The position numbers and the translations under genes were made by a program. Below the pieces are notes generated by a model, which saw only the letters and a program-made list of their open reading frames with translations, made no database searches and was not told where the DNA came from. DNA of 64,000 bases from Streptomyces sp. NBC_00390 (lineage in GTDB: Bacteria > Actinomycetota > Actinomycetes > Streptomycetales > Streptomycetaceae), in NCBI RefSeq assembly GCF_036057275.1, contig NZ_CP107945.1, forward strand, positions 7,564,001 to 7,628,000. The letters are read 5' to 3'. This document shows positions 20,692 through 29,570 of the stretch, piece by piece (positions within the stretch are counted from its first letter, which is position 1; each line of letters opens with the position of its first letter).

Positions 20692-21921
20692 CTAGGGACG
20701 CAAGCCGTCGAACTCGATGCTCAGATGGCGGGGGCCACGCAGGACGGCGTTCCGGCGGTAAGGCGGAGGATCTTCCACCAGACGGGGGTTGTCGAGCCTG
20801 CGGGCGAGCTCGGTCAGGGCGATCTGTGTCTCCAGGCGGGCGAGCGGCGCGCCGAAGCAGCTGTGGATGCCGCTGCCGAGTCCGAGGTGCTGGATGTCCT
20901 TCCGATCCGGGTCGAACCGGTCGGGATCCTCGAAGCGTTGCGGGTCACGGTTGCCCGACGCGAGAATCAGCCACATCGACGAACCCTTGGGGATGGTGAC
21001 GCCGCGGACCTCGATGTCCGCGATCGGGGTGCGCTGCGGCAGCAGTTGCACCGGCGGTTCGTAACGCAGCAGCTCCTCCACGATCGGCACGGCCAGGCGC
21101 GGATCGTTCCGCAGCCGCTGAAGCACCTCGGGGTGGCGCAGCAGGGTGAGCATCCCGTTGGTGATCAAGTTGACCGTCGTCTCGTGGCCGGCGATCAGCA
21201 GCAGGGCCGCGGTGCTGAGCACCTCCATCGTCGTCATGGCACCGTCCTGTCCGCCACCGTTGACCAGTGCGGAGAGCATGTCGTCACGCGGCGACTTGCG
21301 CCGCTCCTCGATCAGCCCGGCCAGGTACATGCCCAGTTGCGTCCTGGCCTCCGCCGTGACGCGGTCCCGCTCGGTGAGGTCCTCGTCCGGTGCGGGGTCC
21401 AGGCTGGCGGCGATGGTCTCGGCCCAGGTGTGGAAGCGTGACTCGTCCTCCCGCGGAACACCGAGCAGCCGGCAGATCACCGTGACGGGGAACGGATAGG
21501 AGAACTGATCGACCAGGTCGATCCGGTTCCCGTTCGCGAGACCGTCGATGAGTCCGGAGACGATCTCGCCGAGCTCCTGGCGCATGCCCTCGACACGGCG
21601 GGGGCTGTGCGGCGGCCCGAAGGGGCGGTTGGTCATACGGCGCAGCCGGTCGTGCTCGGGAGGGTCGAGCCGCAGGAAGCCGGGCGGCAGGGTTGTCTCC
21701 TCGTCCGGCTGCTGCAGCTCGTCGGCCACCTGTGCGGAGAGATTGCGGGCCTCGGAACTGAGCCGCGGATCGTGGAGCAGGCTCTGGATGTCGTGGTAGG
21801 TGCTGATGACGAAGGGGCCGTCCTCGTCTTGGGCCACCGGCGTCTTGCGGAGCTCCTTGTAGATGGGATAGGGGTCGGCGCGGTTGGCATAGTCGGTGAT
21901 CTGCGCCAGGAGTGACGTCAT
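20692..21921 (-). CDS. Cytochrome P450
   Basis: A 409-aa soluble P450 (CYP105/107-type architecture). The I-helix oxygen-activation motif is LLIAGHETTVNL and the K-helix ExxR is in VEELLRYEPP. The heme loop is LGSGIHSCFGAPLAR with the axial ligand Cys355. AAGGA lies 8 bases before the ATG. Its likely redox partners are encoded just upstream on the same strand: a ferredoxin reductase and a small ferredoxin, giving a complete three-part system. The substrate cannot be told; no biosynthetic genes adjoin it. Confidence 0.92.
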   Translation of the reverse strand: MTSLLAQITDYANRADPYPIYKELRKTPVAQDEDGPFVISTYHDIQSLLHDPRLSSEARNLSAQVADELQQPDEETTLPPGFLRLDPPEHDRLRRMTNRPFGPPHSPRRVEGMRQELGEIVSGLIDGLANGNRIDLVDQFSYPFPVTVICRLLGVPREDESRFHTWAETIAASLDPAPDEDLTERDRVTAEARTQLGMYLAGLIEERRKSPRDDMLSALVNGGGQDGAMTTMEVLSTAALLLIAGHETTVNLITNGMLTLLRHPEVLQRLRNDPRLAVPIVEELLRYEPPVQLLPQRTPIADIEVRGVTIPKGSSMWLILASGNRDPQRFEDPDRFDPDRKDIQHLGLGSGIHSCFGAPLARLETQIALTELARRLDNPRLVEDPPPYRRNAVLRGPRHLSIEFDGLRP

Positions 21922-22042
21922 GACAGGTCCTTGTGGGCGGGCGCCGGCCGTGGCGGCGTTGTCGGAGACAGCTCGGGCGGTGGAGTGGTCCGGCCCCGGA
22001 CGGACTCGGACGGGAGGGACTGCCGTCTGAGGCTCGCGGTCG

Positions 22043-23434
22043 TCACCGTCCGGGGGTGAAGACCAGCTGCCGGTCGGCGGGCGAGTAGCCGCTGAGGGTG
22101 ACGGTCGGACCGTGCGTGGGCACGGAGGGGTCGGGGAAGTCGGCCGGGATCGGGCGCTTTCCGTCGGAGCGCCGGTCCACGGTCGCGAACGGCAGCGGGA
22201 ACGGTGCGGTCGTCTCGATCAGGTGCTGGTAGAACGGCAGCCAGCGCGACTGGTCGAAGGTGACGGCGCCGATCACGCGCCCCTGGTATCCGTACACCCC
22301 GGTGAACCTGCGCTCCGCGAGTGAACCCTGGGCGACGAGAATCTCCTCTCCCAGGGACGGAACACCGACCGACTTGATGTTCACCCCGAACTGGGAGGAC
22401 CAGAAGGCCGGCACCCACATGTGCGGGCGGCGGTCCGAACCGGCGCTGACCATGTTGTGCGCCGCGATCTCTGCCTGCGAGACGGCGTTGCCCCAGTGTT
22501 CCAGGGACAGGAACTGGTAGCCGAACAGCGGGTGCGGAGACCTCGCCACATCACCGGCGACGAAGATGTCGTCGGTCACGATGCCCCGGATGTCGAAGGC
22601 GCGGCATCCGGCGTCGCACGCGATGCCGCGGGGGCCGGCACCCAGCCCCGATCCGGCCAGCCATTCGGTGTTGCGGGTCGCGCCGAGCGAGACGACCACG
22701 ATGTCCGCCTCGACCTCGGCCCCGTCGGACAGGTGGGCGGAGCGCACGCGCCCCGTGGAGTCACCCTCCAGCGAGGTGACCATGACACCGCAGCGCAGGT
22801 CCACGCCTTGCTCGCGCTGCATCTGGGCGGCCACGTCGCCGACCACACCGCCGAGGGCACCGACCAGGGGCGCGGCGCCGCGCTCCGCGACGGTGACCTC
22901 GATTCCCTGCTCCCGGCAGGCGGAGGCGATCTCCGAGCCGGTGAAGCCGGCGCCGATGACGAGCACCCGGCGTGGTCCCTGCTTGAGCCGGCTGTGCAGC
23001 CGTGCCGCGTCGTCGCAGGTGCGCAGGACGAAGACGCCGTCGAGCTCCGCCTCCCGCTCGTTCGGCCACGGCCGGGCCCGCACACCGGTCGCGATCAGCA
23101 GCCGGTCGTACGGCACCTCGTCGCCGTCGGCGAGTTTCACCCGCCCTGCCGCCATGTCGAGGCCGGTGGCGGCGACCCCGAGGCGCCACTTGGCGTCCGG
23201 GTCCCGGCGCCGGGGAAGCGTGGTGCGGTCCGAGGTCGCCTTGCCCAGCAGGACCTGCTTGGACAGCGGCGGCCGGTCGTACGGCTCGTACGGCTCGTCG
23301 CCGATCACCGTGAGGGAGCCGGCGAAGCCCTCCTCCCGCAGCGTCTCGGCGGCCCTCAGGCCTGCCAGTGAGGCGCCGACGATCACGATCCGCCCCTCGC
23401 GCCTCAGCCATTCCAGCTGGCGGTCGCCGTTCAC
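22043..23434 (-). CDS. FAD-dependent ferredoxin reductase
   Basis: A 463-aa NAD(P)H:ferredoxin reductase of the putidaredoxin-reductase type. The FAD-binding motif IVIVGASLAGLRAAETL is near the N-terminus. The NAD-binding motif VLVIGAGFTGSEIASACRE is in the middle, and the second FAD segment is DIFVAGDVARSPHP. A C-terminal extension of about 50 residues is longer than usual. The GTG start overlaps the ferredoxin stop (GTGA), so the two are coupled. It should feed electrons to that ferredoxin and on to the P450. Confidence 0.9.
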   Translation of the reverse strand: MNGDRQLEWLRREGRIVIVGASLAGLRAAETLREEGFAGSLTVIGDEPYEPYDRPPLSKQVLLGKATSDRTTLPRRRDPDAKWRLGVAATGLDMAAGRVKLADGDEVPYDRLLIATGVRARPWPNEREAELDGVFVLRTCDDAARLHSRLKQGPRRVLVIGAGFTGSEIASACREQGIEVTVAERGAAPLVGALGGVVGDVAAQMQREQGVDLRCGVMVTSLEGDSTGRVRSAHLSDGAEVEADIVVVSLGATRNTEWLAGSGLGAGPRGIACDAGCRAFDIRGIVTDDIFVAGDVARSPHPLFGYQFLSLEHWGNAVSQAEIAAHNMVSAGSDRRPHMWVPAFWSSQFGVNIKSVGVPSLGEEILVAQGSLAERRFTGVYGYQGRVIGAVTFDQSRWLPFYQHLIETTAPFPLPFATVDRRSDGKRPIPADFPDPSVPTHGPTVTLSGYSPADRQLVFTPGR

Positions 23435-23670
23435 GGGGCCATCCCCTCAACCGACGCGGCGGCAGCGCCCACCGTCTCGTCCAGGCCCTCCACGAGAATG
23501 GCCTGGACGGGGCAGGCGGCGACTGCGCGCCTCACGTGTTCCCGCTGCGTGTCGTCGGCATGCGGGTTGTACAGCAGCGCCTCGTCGCCGTGCATGGCGA
23601 AGACGTCGGGTGCGAGGAAGGCGCACTGTGCGTACCCCTGGCACCGGTTGAGATCGACGACAAGCCTCAT
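23431..23670 (-). CDS. Ferredoxin, 3Fe-4S type
   Basis: A 79-aa P450-partner ferredoxin. The cluster motif is CQGYAQC followed by LAPDVF and a distal Cys in ACPVQAI; only three cluster Cys are seen, which fits a 3Fe-4S cluster. The ATG at 23670 directly follows an in-frame GTG. No classic ribosome-binding site is adjacent (GGAAAGG is farther off), so the start is slightly uncertain. It is the first gene of the ferredoxin-reductase-P450 unit. Confidence 0.9.
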   Translation of the reverse strand: MRLVVDLNRCQGYAQCAFLAPDVFAMHGDEALLYNPHADDTQREHVRRAVAACPVQAILVEGLDETVGAAAASVEGMAP

Positions 23671-23794
23671 CACGGGGCCGCCTTTCCAGTAGTCCCCTGC
23701 AGTCCCCTGCCCCAGAGTGCGAGTGCTCCGGCGCATCCGCGAGCACAGACGGGCCAGAAGAGTCATCCGCCCGTCACGCCGCTGGAACGGCTGG

Positions 23795-24463
23795 TCATGA
23801 CGGGACGGCAGGTGCCGGCCGCCGGCGGAAACTGGCCACCAGGATGAAGACACTGACAATCAGCGCCCAGAGGGGGAAGACCAGCTCGGACCAGGCGACG
23901 TTGTCCGTCACGAAGAGCAGTGTCAGGGCGACCAGATAGCCCAGGAGGGAAAGCCAGCGGGGAAAGACTCCGAGCCGGTGCCCGATGGAGGAGGCCGAGA
24001 AGGTGAACACCGCGGCCATGCGCATCGAGTAGGTCGTCAGAAGGCTGTAGGCGAAGTGCTGGCCGAAGGACCGCAGTTCCGCCTTGGGACCGGCCCCGGA
24101 CCCCTCGGCCGTCACCAGCAGGCTGCCGGCTGCTGCCGCGGCTCCGAACAGGGTCGCCACGAACAGCAGTCCGCTGCCCAGGAAGACAGTTGCGAGGAAC
24201 TGGTCCTCGGCCTCCCCGATGCGGGCGCGCACCGCGCCCATGAACCACAGGAAGAAAATGCCCGCGAACGGGACGAGGTCGAGCGCTGTCTGGACCGCGC
24301 GCCGACGCGAGGGATCGGTGAGCCAGCCGTTTTCCACGTCACTCTCCCCGTCGGGCAGGGCCAGGCGCATCAGAACGATGGCGCCACCGAGCAACAGGGC
24401 GAAGAGGATCCCTACCAGTCCCGCGGCGCGTGGGGTACGCAGCACCTGATGTGTCCGCTCCAT
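23795..24463 (-). CDS. Integral membrane protein, 222 aa
   Basis: No precise function is recognised. Six or so hydrophobic segments are seen, beginning with AAGLVGILFALLLGGAIVLMRLAL and ending with VFPLWALIVSVFILVASF. Charged loops contain DGESDVENGWLTDPSRRR and PKAELRSFGQHF. It resembles DUF-type multipass proteins of actinomycetes. AGGAG lies about 12 bases before the ATG at 24463. It stands alone, 124 bases upstream of the ferredoxin gene on the same strand. Confidence 0.7.
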   Translation of the reverse strand: MERTHQVLRTPRAAGLVGILFALLLGGAIVLMRLALPDGESDVENGWLTDPSRRRAVQTALDLVPFAGIFFLWFMGAVRARIGEAEDQFLATVFLGSGLLFVATLFGAAAAAGSLLVTAEGSGAGPKAELRSFGQHFAYSLLTTYSMRMAAVFTFSASSIGHRLGVFPRWLSLLGYLVALTLLFVTDNVAWSELVFPLWALIVSVFILVASFRRRPAPAVPS

Positions 24464-24739
24464 GGCCGTCGTTCGCTCCTCTCCCGCTCCGTGCGTCACC
24501 CGGGGTTCCCGCACAAGCCTGTTCCGGCCCCGAGCGCGACCGCGCCGGGCACGTGTCTTCGGGCACCGCTTCCGCCGGGCGGGCCACAGGCCGGACGCTC
24601 CGCTGCTGCCTCGCACCGACCCTCGGTGGACGACTAGGACCAGGAAGCACCCGGGCACGCGGCCGCGCCACCCGGGTCACGCGGGAGGGGGACGTGGGCC
24701 GGCCGGAGGCCGGGTGACGGTGGCGGGGGTCTTCAAAGG

Positions 24740-25105
24740 CCTGCAAGGGGCCGGCGGACCCGTTGTGGCGGCTGTCCGAGTGTCATCGCGAGGACGGCCC
24801 GGTCGTCCTCCTCGGACTCGGCCGCCCAGTCCGCCGTATCGGTCCGTACGAATGACACGACGTCCTCGGGCGCCCGCGCGCCGGTGCTCCCGAAACGCTC
24901 GCTGAGCCGTTCGAGGACCGGATAGAACACGCCGTCCGCGTTGCGTGCCTCGCTCGTCCGTGTGCACCACGAGCACCTCGCCCGGTTCCAGCGCGTGCAT
25001 GGTGGTCCGTGCGGCGCCGTCGGACAGTTCACCGAGGCCCAGTGGCGGTCGTCCTGCCGGCCGAACCGTCGCTGTTCGGGCCGGCCGACCGCATCCGGAT
25101 CGCGT
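24740..25105 (-). pseudogene. Remnant of a SpoIIE/RsbU-type PP2C phosphatase
   Basis: On the minus strand one frame reads PPLGLGELSDGAARTTMHAL and EPGEVLVVHTDE, and a second frame continues EARNADGVFYPVLERLSERF. Together these match the C-terminal part of a SpoIIE-type phosphatase, whose normal bridge is HTDGVxEAR. The break near 24950 fits the loss of about five bases (GGGTG-like). The rest of the phosphatase domain and its sensor part are absent upstream. A weakly similar complete member of the family is at 39469-41730. Confidence 0.55.
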
Positions 25106-25231
25106 TCGCGCGCCGCGAGCAGGGCGTGCTCGGGGCCGTTCCGTCGCCGAAGCGCCCGGGGAGGTGGATCCTGAAATCAGGACCGCGCCGCGTCGGCGCA
25201 CCGCCTTCGCGCGCGGGCAAGGAGGTGTGCC

Positions 25232-25519
25232 ATGACAAGGTCGGAGGAGTGGAAGATCGACGTGTTCCTTTCGGAGGAGGAGGGCACGACAAAGGCGCGG
25301 GCCGTACTGGACACCGGGGCCACGAAGCTCACCGGGAGCGGCACCGCCCACTGCAACCCGCAGGACGTCGACGTTCCCAAGATCGGTGACGAGCTCGCCG
25401 CGAGCCGCGCGATGACCAATCTCGGGCGGCGGCTGATGAGCATGGCGGACCGGGATCTGGAGGACATGGGCGGGGGAGCCGAGAGTGTGAAACAGACCTC
25501 GGTACAGACGGGACCCTGA
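25232..25519 (+). CDS. DUF1876 domain protein
   Basis: A 95-aa protein. The domain signature is seen in WKIDVFLSEEEGTTKARAVL, GSGTAHCNPQDVDVPKIGDE and SRAMTNLGRRLMSMADRDLE. The family includes mycobacterial Rv1738, induced under hypoxia, with a fold like ribosome hibernation factors. A role in stress or dormancy is an inference. A very strong ribosome-binding site, AAGGAGGTG, precedes the ATG. It stands near other stress-type genes. Confidence 0.85.
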   Translation: MTRSEEWKIDVFLSEEEGTTKARAVLDTGATKLTGSGTAHCNPQDVDVPKIGDELAASRAMTNLGRRLMSMADRDLEDMGGGAESVKQTSVQTGP

Positions 25520-25617
25520 TGGGACGCGACCCAAGCCCACGGGTACGAGGAGGCCGGTATGGCCGTACGTAGCGACACGACAGCGATGTGTGGCCACTCC
25601 ACCGCGCTGATGCGGCC

Positions 25618-25947
25618 GTGAGCGGAGCCGCCGCACGCCTGTCGCGAGACGTGGCGGCCGTCGTCCTCGACACCGACGGCGTGATCACGGACTCTGCGCG
25701 GGCGCACGCCGCCGCCTGGAAGACGGCCTTCGGCGCGGCGCTGCGCGCGTACCCGCCCGATGACGCCGATGCCAGGCGCCCGTTCGACATCCAGAACGAC
25801 CACCTGCGCTTCGTCGACGCCGGATCGCGGCTGGACGGTGCCGCCTCGTTCCTCGACTCGCGCGATCTGGCGCCGCACGCGCTGCGCGAGTGCGGCGCGT
25901 GCAGCGTCGACCTCGCCGAACTCCCCACCGAAGGGCCCGGGGACTGA
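25618..25947 (+). CDS. Shortened HAD-superfamily (b-phosphoglucomutase-like) protein
   Basis: The 109-aa product starts like a b-phosphoglucomutase: nucleophile motif VVLDTDGVITDSARAHAAAW, then RPFDIQNDHLRFVDAG and SFLDSRDL. It then passes straight to RECGACSVDLAELPTEG, which resembles the last residues of full-length relatives of about 230 aa. The core motifs II to IV are missing, so an internal deletion of more than 100 codons is likely and catalysis is doubtful. It lies 2 bases before a GH65 phosphorylase, whose product a complete enzyme would process. The GTG at 25618 is a best guess for the start. Confidence 0.6.
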   Translation: MSGAAARLSRDVAAVVLDTDGVITDSARAHAAAWKTAFGAALRAYPPDDADARRPFDIQNDHLRFVDAGSRLDGAASFLDSRDLAPHALRECGACSVDLAELPTEGPGD

Positions 25948-25949
25948 CC

Positions 25950-28340
25950 ATGCCCAAATGGATATGGACCCACGAGGGGTACGACCCCGGCCAGGAGCGG
26001 CTGCGCGAGGCGCTGTGCACCCTCGGCAACGGCTACTTCGCCACCCGCGGAGCGGCGCCCGAGTGCACCGCCGACACCATCCACTACCCCGGCACGTATG
26101 CCGCCGGCTGCTACAACCGCCTCATCTCCACCGTCGCCGGCCGGCAGGTCGAGAACGAGGACATGGTCAACCTGCCCAATTGGCTGCCCCTGCGCTTCCG
26201 CATGGACGGCGGCGAGGACGAACCCTGGTTCACACCGGACAGCACTGCTTTGCGCGACCACAGCCTGAGGCTGGACCTGCAGGCCGGCACGCTGCAGCGC
26301 ACCCTGCGCTACGTGGCCGAGGACGGCCGCGAGCTCTCCGTCCGGCAACTGCGTCTGGTCCATATGGCGGACCCGCATCTGGCCCTACTGCGCACCGAGT
26401 TCACCGCCGAGGGCTGGGACGGCGAGATCGAGGTGGAGGCCGCCATCGACGGAGCGGTCACCAACAGCGGTGTGGCGCGCTATCAGCAGCTCAACGGGCG
26501 CCACCTGATCCACGTCAGCGCCGGGGACGCGGCCTCCGACACGGTCTGGCTGCGCTGCCGTACCACCACGTCCGACATCCGGATCGGCATGGCGGCCCGC
26601 ACCACGGTCGACGACCCCGAGGCGCAGCCCCAGCCGGCCCACGAGCCCCTGCGGGCCGTCCAGATCCTGCGGCTGCCGCTCGCCTCCGGACAGCCCCGCA
26701 CAGTCGACAAGACCGTGGCCCTGCACACCTCACGCGACGCCGCCATCAGTGACCCCATGCACGCGGCGGTCGACCGCGTCCTGCGTGCACAGGGGTTCGA
26801 GGATCTCCTCCAGTCCCACCGCGCGGCCTGGCGCCAGCTGTGGCGCAGGGCGGAGCTGGAGGTGCCGGGGGAGGCCGGGCGCATCCTGCGGCTGCATCTC
26901 TTCCATGTCCTGCAAACGCTCTCCCCCCACACCGCTGACCTCGACGCGGGCGTGCCGGCCCGGGGACTGCACGGCGAGGCCTACCGGGGCCACATCTTCT
27001 GGGACGAGCTGTTCATACTGCCCTACCTCAACCTGCACTTCCCCGAGGTCTCCCGGGCTCTGCTCCACTACCGGTACCGACGGCTCGAAATGGCCTGCAG
27101 ACTGGCCCGGGACGCCGGACACCAGGGGGCCTGCTATCCCTGGCAGAGCGGCAGCGACGGCCGCGAGGAGACCCAGCAGCTGCACCTCAACCCCCGCTCC
27201 GGACGCTGGCTCCCCGACCACTCCCGGCTTCAGCACCACGTGGGGTCGGCCATCGCCTACAACGTCTGGCAGTACTGCGAGGCCAGCGGCGACGAGGACT
27301 TCCTGCACACGGCCGGTGCCGAGATGCTCACCCAGATCGGCCGGTTCTGGGCCGACATCGCCACCTACGACGAGGATCTGGGGCGCTACCGGATCCGGGG
27401 CGTCGTCGGACCCGACGAGTACCACGAGGCATACCCCGACGCCTGGGAACCAGGACTCGACGACAACGCCTACACGAACGTCACCGCGGCCTGGGTGCTC
27501 GCCCGCGCTCTCGACGTGGTGCGCGACCTCCCCGAACCGCGACGCGGCGAACTGTTCGAGCGCACCGGGCTCGACACCGGTGAGCTGACGCGCTGGGAGG
27601 AGGTCTCCCACAGGCTGGTGGTGCCCTTCCACGCGGGCGTCATCAGCCAGTTCGACGGCTTCGGGAACCTCGCCGAACTGGACTGGGACACCTACCGGGC
27701 CCGTTACGGCGACATCCGCCGCCTCGACCGCATCCTGGAGGCGGAGGGCGACACGGTCAACCGCTACCAGGCCTCGAAGCAGGCCGACGTGCTGATGCTC
27801 GGCTACCTCTTCTCACCCGCCGAACTGGCCGGGTTGTTCGCCAGGCTCGGCTATGAACTCGACGACGAGACCTGGAGAAGAACGGTCGACTACTACCTGC
27901 AGCGCACCAGCCACGGATCGACACTCAGCGGTCTGGTCCACGGCTGGGTGCTGGCCCGGGTGCGTCGCGAGGACGCCTGGACATACGTCCGCGAAGCGCT
28001 GGAGGGCGACATCGCCGACCTTCAGGGCGGCACGACGGGGGAGGGATTGCACCTGGGCGCCATGGCGGGCACCCTCGACCTCGTCCAGCGGGGACTGACC
28101 GGGCTGGAGACCCGCAACGGGGCGCTGTGGCTGGACCCGGTCCCGTCGCCGCAGCTGTCGGAGTACGGGTTCTCCATCCGCTACCACGGGCACTGGGGCG
28201 TACAGGTCCGCATGCGGCCGGGGGAGCTGCAGATCGGGGTGCCGGACTCGGGCCGGTCCTCGATCGAGGTACGGCTCCACGGCAAGTCGGTGTCCGTCGA
28301 GCCGGGCGAGTCGACTCTGCTGACGCTGCCCGGCGAGTGA
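25950..28340 (+). CDS. Glycoside hydrolase family 65 disaccharide phosphorylase
   Basis: A 796-aa enzyme of the maltose/trehalose/kojibiose phosphorylase family. It cleaves a disaccharide with phosphate to give b-glucose-1-phosphate and a free sugar. The N-terminal b-sandwich is followed by an (a/a)6 barrel with the catalytic acid Glu490 in VVGPDEYHEAY. The phosphate-loop region NRYQASKQADVLML and HGSTLSGLVHGWVLAR come next. The last 60 residues form the C-terminal sheet domain. The start at 25950 follows the HAD stop by 2 bases. Which disaccharide is used cannot be read from the sequence. Confidence 0.9.
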   Translation: MPKWIWTHEGYDPGQERLREALCTLGNGYFATRGAAPECTADTIHYPGTYAAGCYNRLISTVAGRQVENEDMVNLPNWLPLRFRMDGGEDEPWFTPDSTALRDHSLRLDLQAGTLQRTLRYVAEDGRELSVRQLRLVHMADPHLALLRTEFTAEGWDGEIEVEAAIDGAVTNSGVARYQQLNGRHLIHVSAGDAASDTVWLRCRTTTSDIRIGMAARTTVDDPEAQPQPAHEPLRAVQILRLPLASGQPRTVDKTVALHTSRDAAISDPMHAAVDRVLRAQGFEDLLQSHRAAWRQLWRRAELEVPGEAGRILRLHLFHVLQTLSPHTADLDAGVPARGLHGEAYRGHIFWDELFILPYLNLHFPEVSRALLHYRYRRLEMACRLARDAGHQGACYPWQSGSDGREETQQLHLNPRSGRWLPDHSRLQHHVGSAIAYNVWQYCEASGDEDFLHTAGAEMLTQIGRFWADIATYDEDLGRYRIRGVVGPDEYHEAYPDAWEPGLDDNAYTNVTAAWVLARALDVVRDLPEPRRGELFERTGLDTGELTRWEEVSHRLVVPFHAGVISQFDGFGNLAELDWDTYRARYGDIRRLDRILEAEGDTVNRYQASKQADVLMLGYLFSPAELAGLFARLGYELDDETWRRTVDYYLQRTSHGSTLSGLVHGWVLARVRREDAWTYVREALEGDIADLQGGTTGEGLHLGAMAGTLDLVQRGLTGLETRNGALWLDPVPSPQLSEYGFSIRYHGHWGVQVRMRPGELQIGVPDSGRSSIEVRLHGKSVSVEPGESTLLTLPGE

Positions 28341-28578
28341 TCCGCGGACCGGCGACGCGGCAGGTCGAAGGCCCACCCCCGGCATGTCGCGCCTCCGCGC
28401 CCGCGCCAGGAACTGACTGCCGTACGCCTGACGATCACGCAGTGTCACCGTCGCATTGGCGCCTTGATGGCCCGGGGTGTTCCATGGGGGTCGAGTGGTG
28501 AGCTCTCGCAGCCGGCGGGCGGCGTCACCGCTCCCGTCCCCCTGAACCCAGCCGGGATGCCCCGACAGCCGGACGCTG

Positions 28579-29430
28579 ATGGTCATGGACAACAGAACGA
28601 CTTCGGTCGGGTCCGCGGAGCGGGCGTCGAGCGCAGAGGTGTTCGGTTCCCCCTGCTGGGTGAGTCTGATGGCTCGCGACCTGGCCGCCGCCCAGGACTT
28701 CTACGGTGCCGTGCTCGGCTGGAAGTTCCGCAGAGGCAGGCTGGGCGAGCAGTTCCGCGTCGCAACCGTGGACGGCATGCCTGTGGCCGGCATCGGCGCG
28801 ATGGCCCCCACCCTCTCGGTCGCGATGGCCTGGACCCCGTACTTCGCCGTCACCGACGCCGACGAGACCGCCGCACGGATCCGGGAACGCAGCGGCACGG
28901 TCGCGGTCGGCCCGCTGAACCTCTCCATGGGCCGGGGTGCCCTCGCCGCCGACCGGGACGGCGCGGTCTTCGGGATCTGGGAGGGCGAGCTGATGCGGGA
29001 CTGGCCCGGCTGGCGCGACCGGGCACCCGCGTGGATCCATCTGCTCGCCCGCGACGCGTTCGAGTCCGCGATCTTCTACGGCCAGGTGCTCGACTGGGCC
29101 TGCGACCGGCCCGGGTGCTGCGAGGTCACCTACGAGGAGGGAACGGTCGTGCTGCACCGGCTGGGCCAGGTGCTTGCCCGGCTCACTTCCGGCGCCGACC
29201 CCACCGCGGAGAGTCCGCTGCTGCATCCGCGCTGGCACGTCCACTTCGCCGTCCCCGATCTGGACGCCACGGTCCTGGCCGCACGGCAGCTCGGTGGCAC
29301 GATCCTGGGGGAGCGGTCCACGATTCAGGGCGCCGAGGCGACGCTGCGTGACCCCGACGGCGCCATGTTCACCGTCAGCAGCCACGAGTCGGGCGCCCTG
29401 GCCCGCATGCCGGACCACCGGGGCTTGTGA
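28579..29430 (+). CDS. Two-domain VOC (glyoxalase/bleomycin resistance fold) protein
   Basis: A 283-aa protein with two VOC domains. The first (about residues 20-135) has CWVSLMARDLAAAQDFYGAV and GWKFRRG. The second (about 150-270) has WIHLLARDAFESAIFYGQVL and HVHFAVPDLDATVLAARQLG. Such tandem proteins bind hydrophobic or metal-chelating ligands or act as isomerases; the substrate is unknown. An ATG 6 bases downstream of 28579 is an equal start candidate. No operon partner is seen. Confidence 0.8.
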   Translation: MVMDNRTTSVGSAERASSAEVFGSPCWVSLMARDLAAAQDFYGAVLGWKFRRGRLGEQFRVATVDGMPVAGIGAMAPTLSVAMAWTPYFAVTDADETAARIRERSGTVAVGPLNLSMGRGALAADRDGAVFGIWEGELMRDWPGWRDRAPAWIHLLARDAFESAIFYGQVLDWACDRPGCCEVTYEEGTVVLHRLGQVLARLTSGADPTAESPLLHPRWHVHFAVPDLDATVLAARQLGGTILGERSTIQGAEATLRDPDGAMFTVSSHESGALARMPDHRGL

Positions 29431-29570
29431 CCGGCGTCGGCGGAGACCGATACCGCTGCCAGGAGGCATTCCCGTGGGCGGGGCGGCCGCGGGGTCCATG
29501 ACGGTGCTGCCGACCTGCCGACCCGCCGCCTTGCCGTCCTGCCTGTCCTGGCCGGAGAGGCCGTCGCCGA

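Noticed and set aside
20097..23670. Secondary-metabolite biosynthetic cluster around the P450
   Set aside because: No synthase, synthetase, terpene cyclase or RiPP precursor is present in the neighbourhood.
25029..25292. Minus-strand open frame of 87 codons overlapping the DUF1876 gene
   Set aside because: It overlaps the DUF1876 gene antisense; only the short phosphatase-like part in another frame is convincing.
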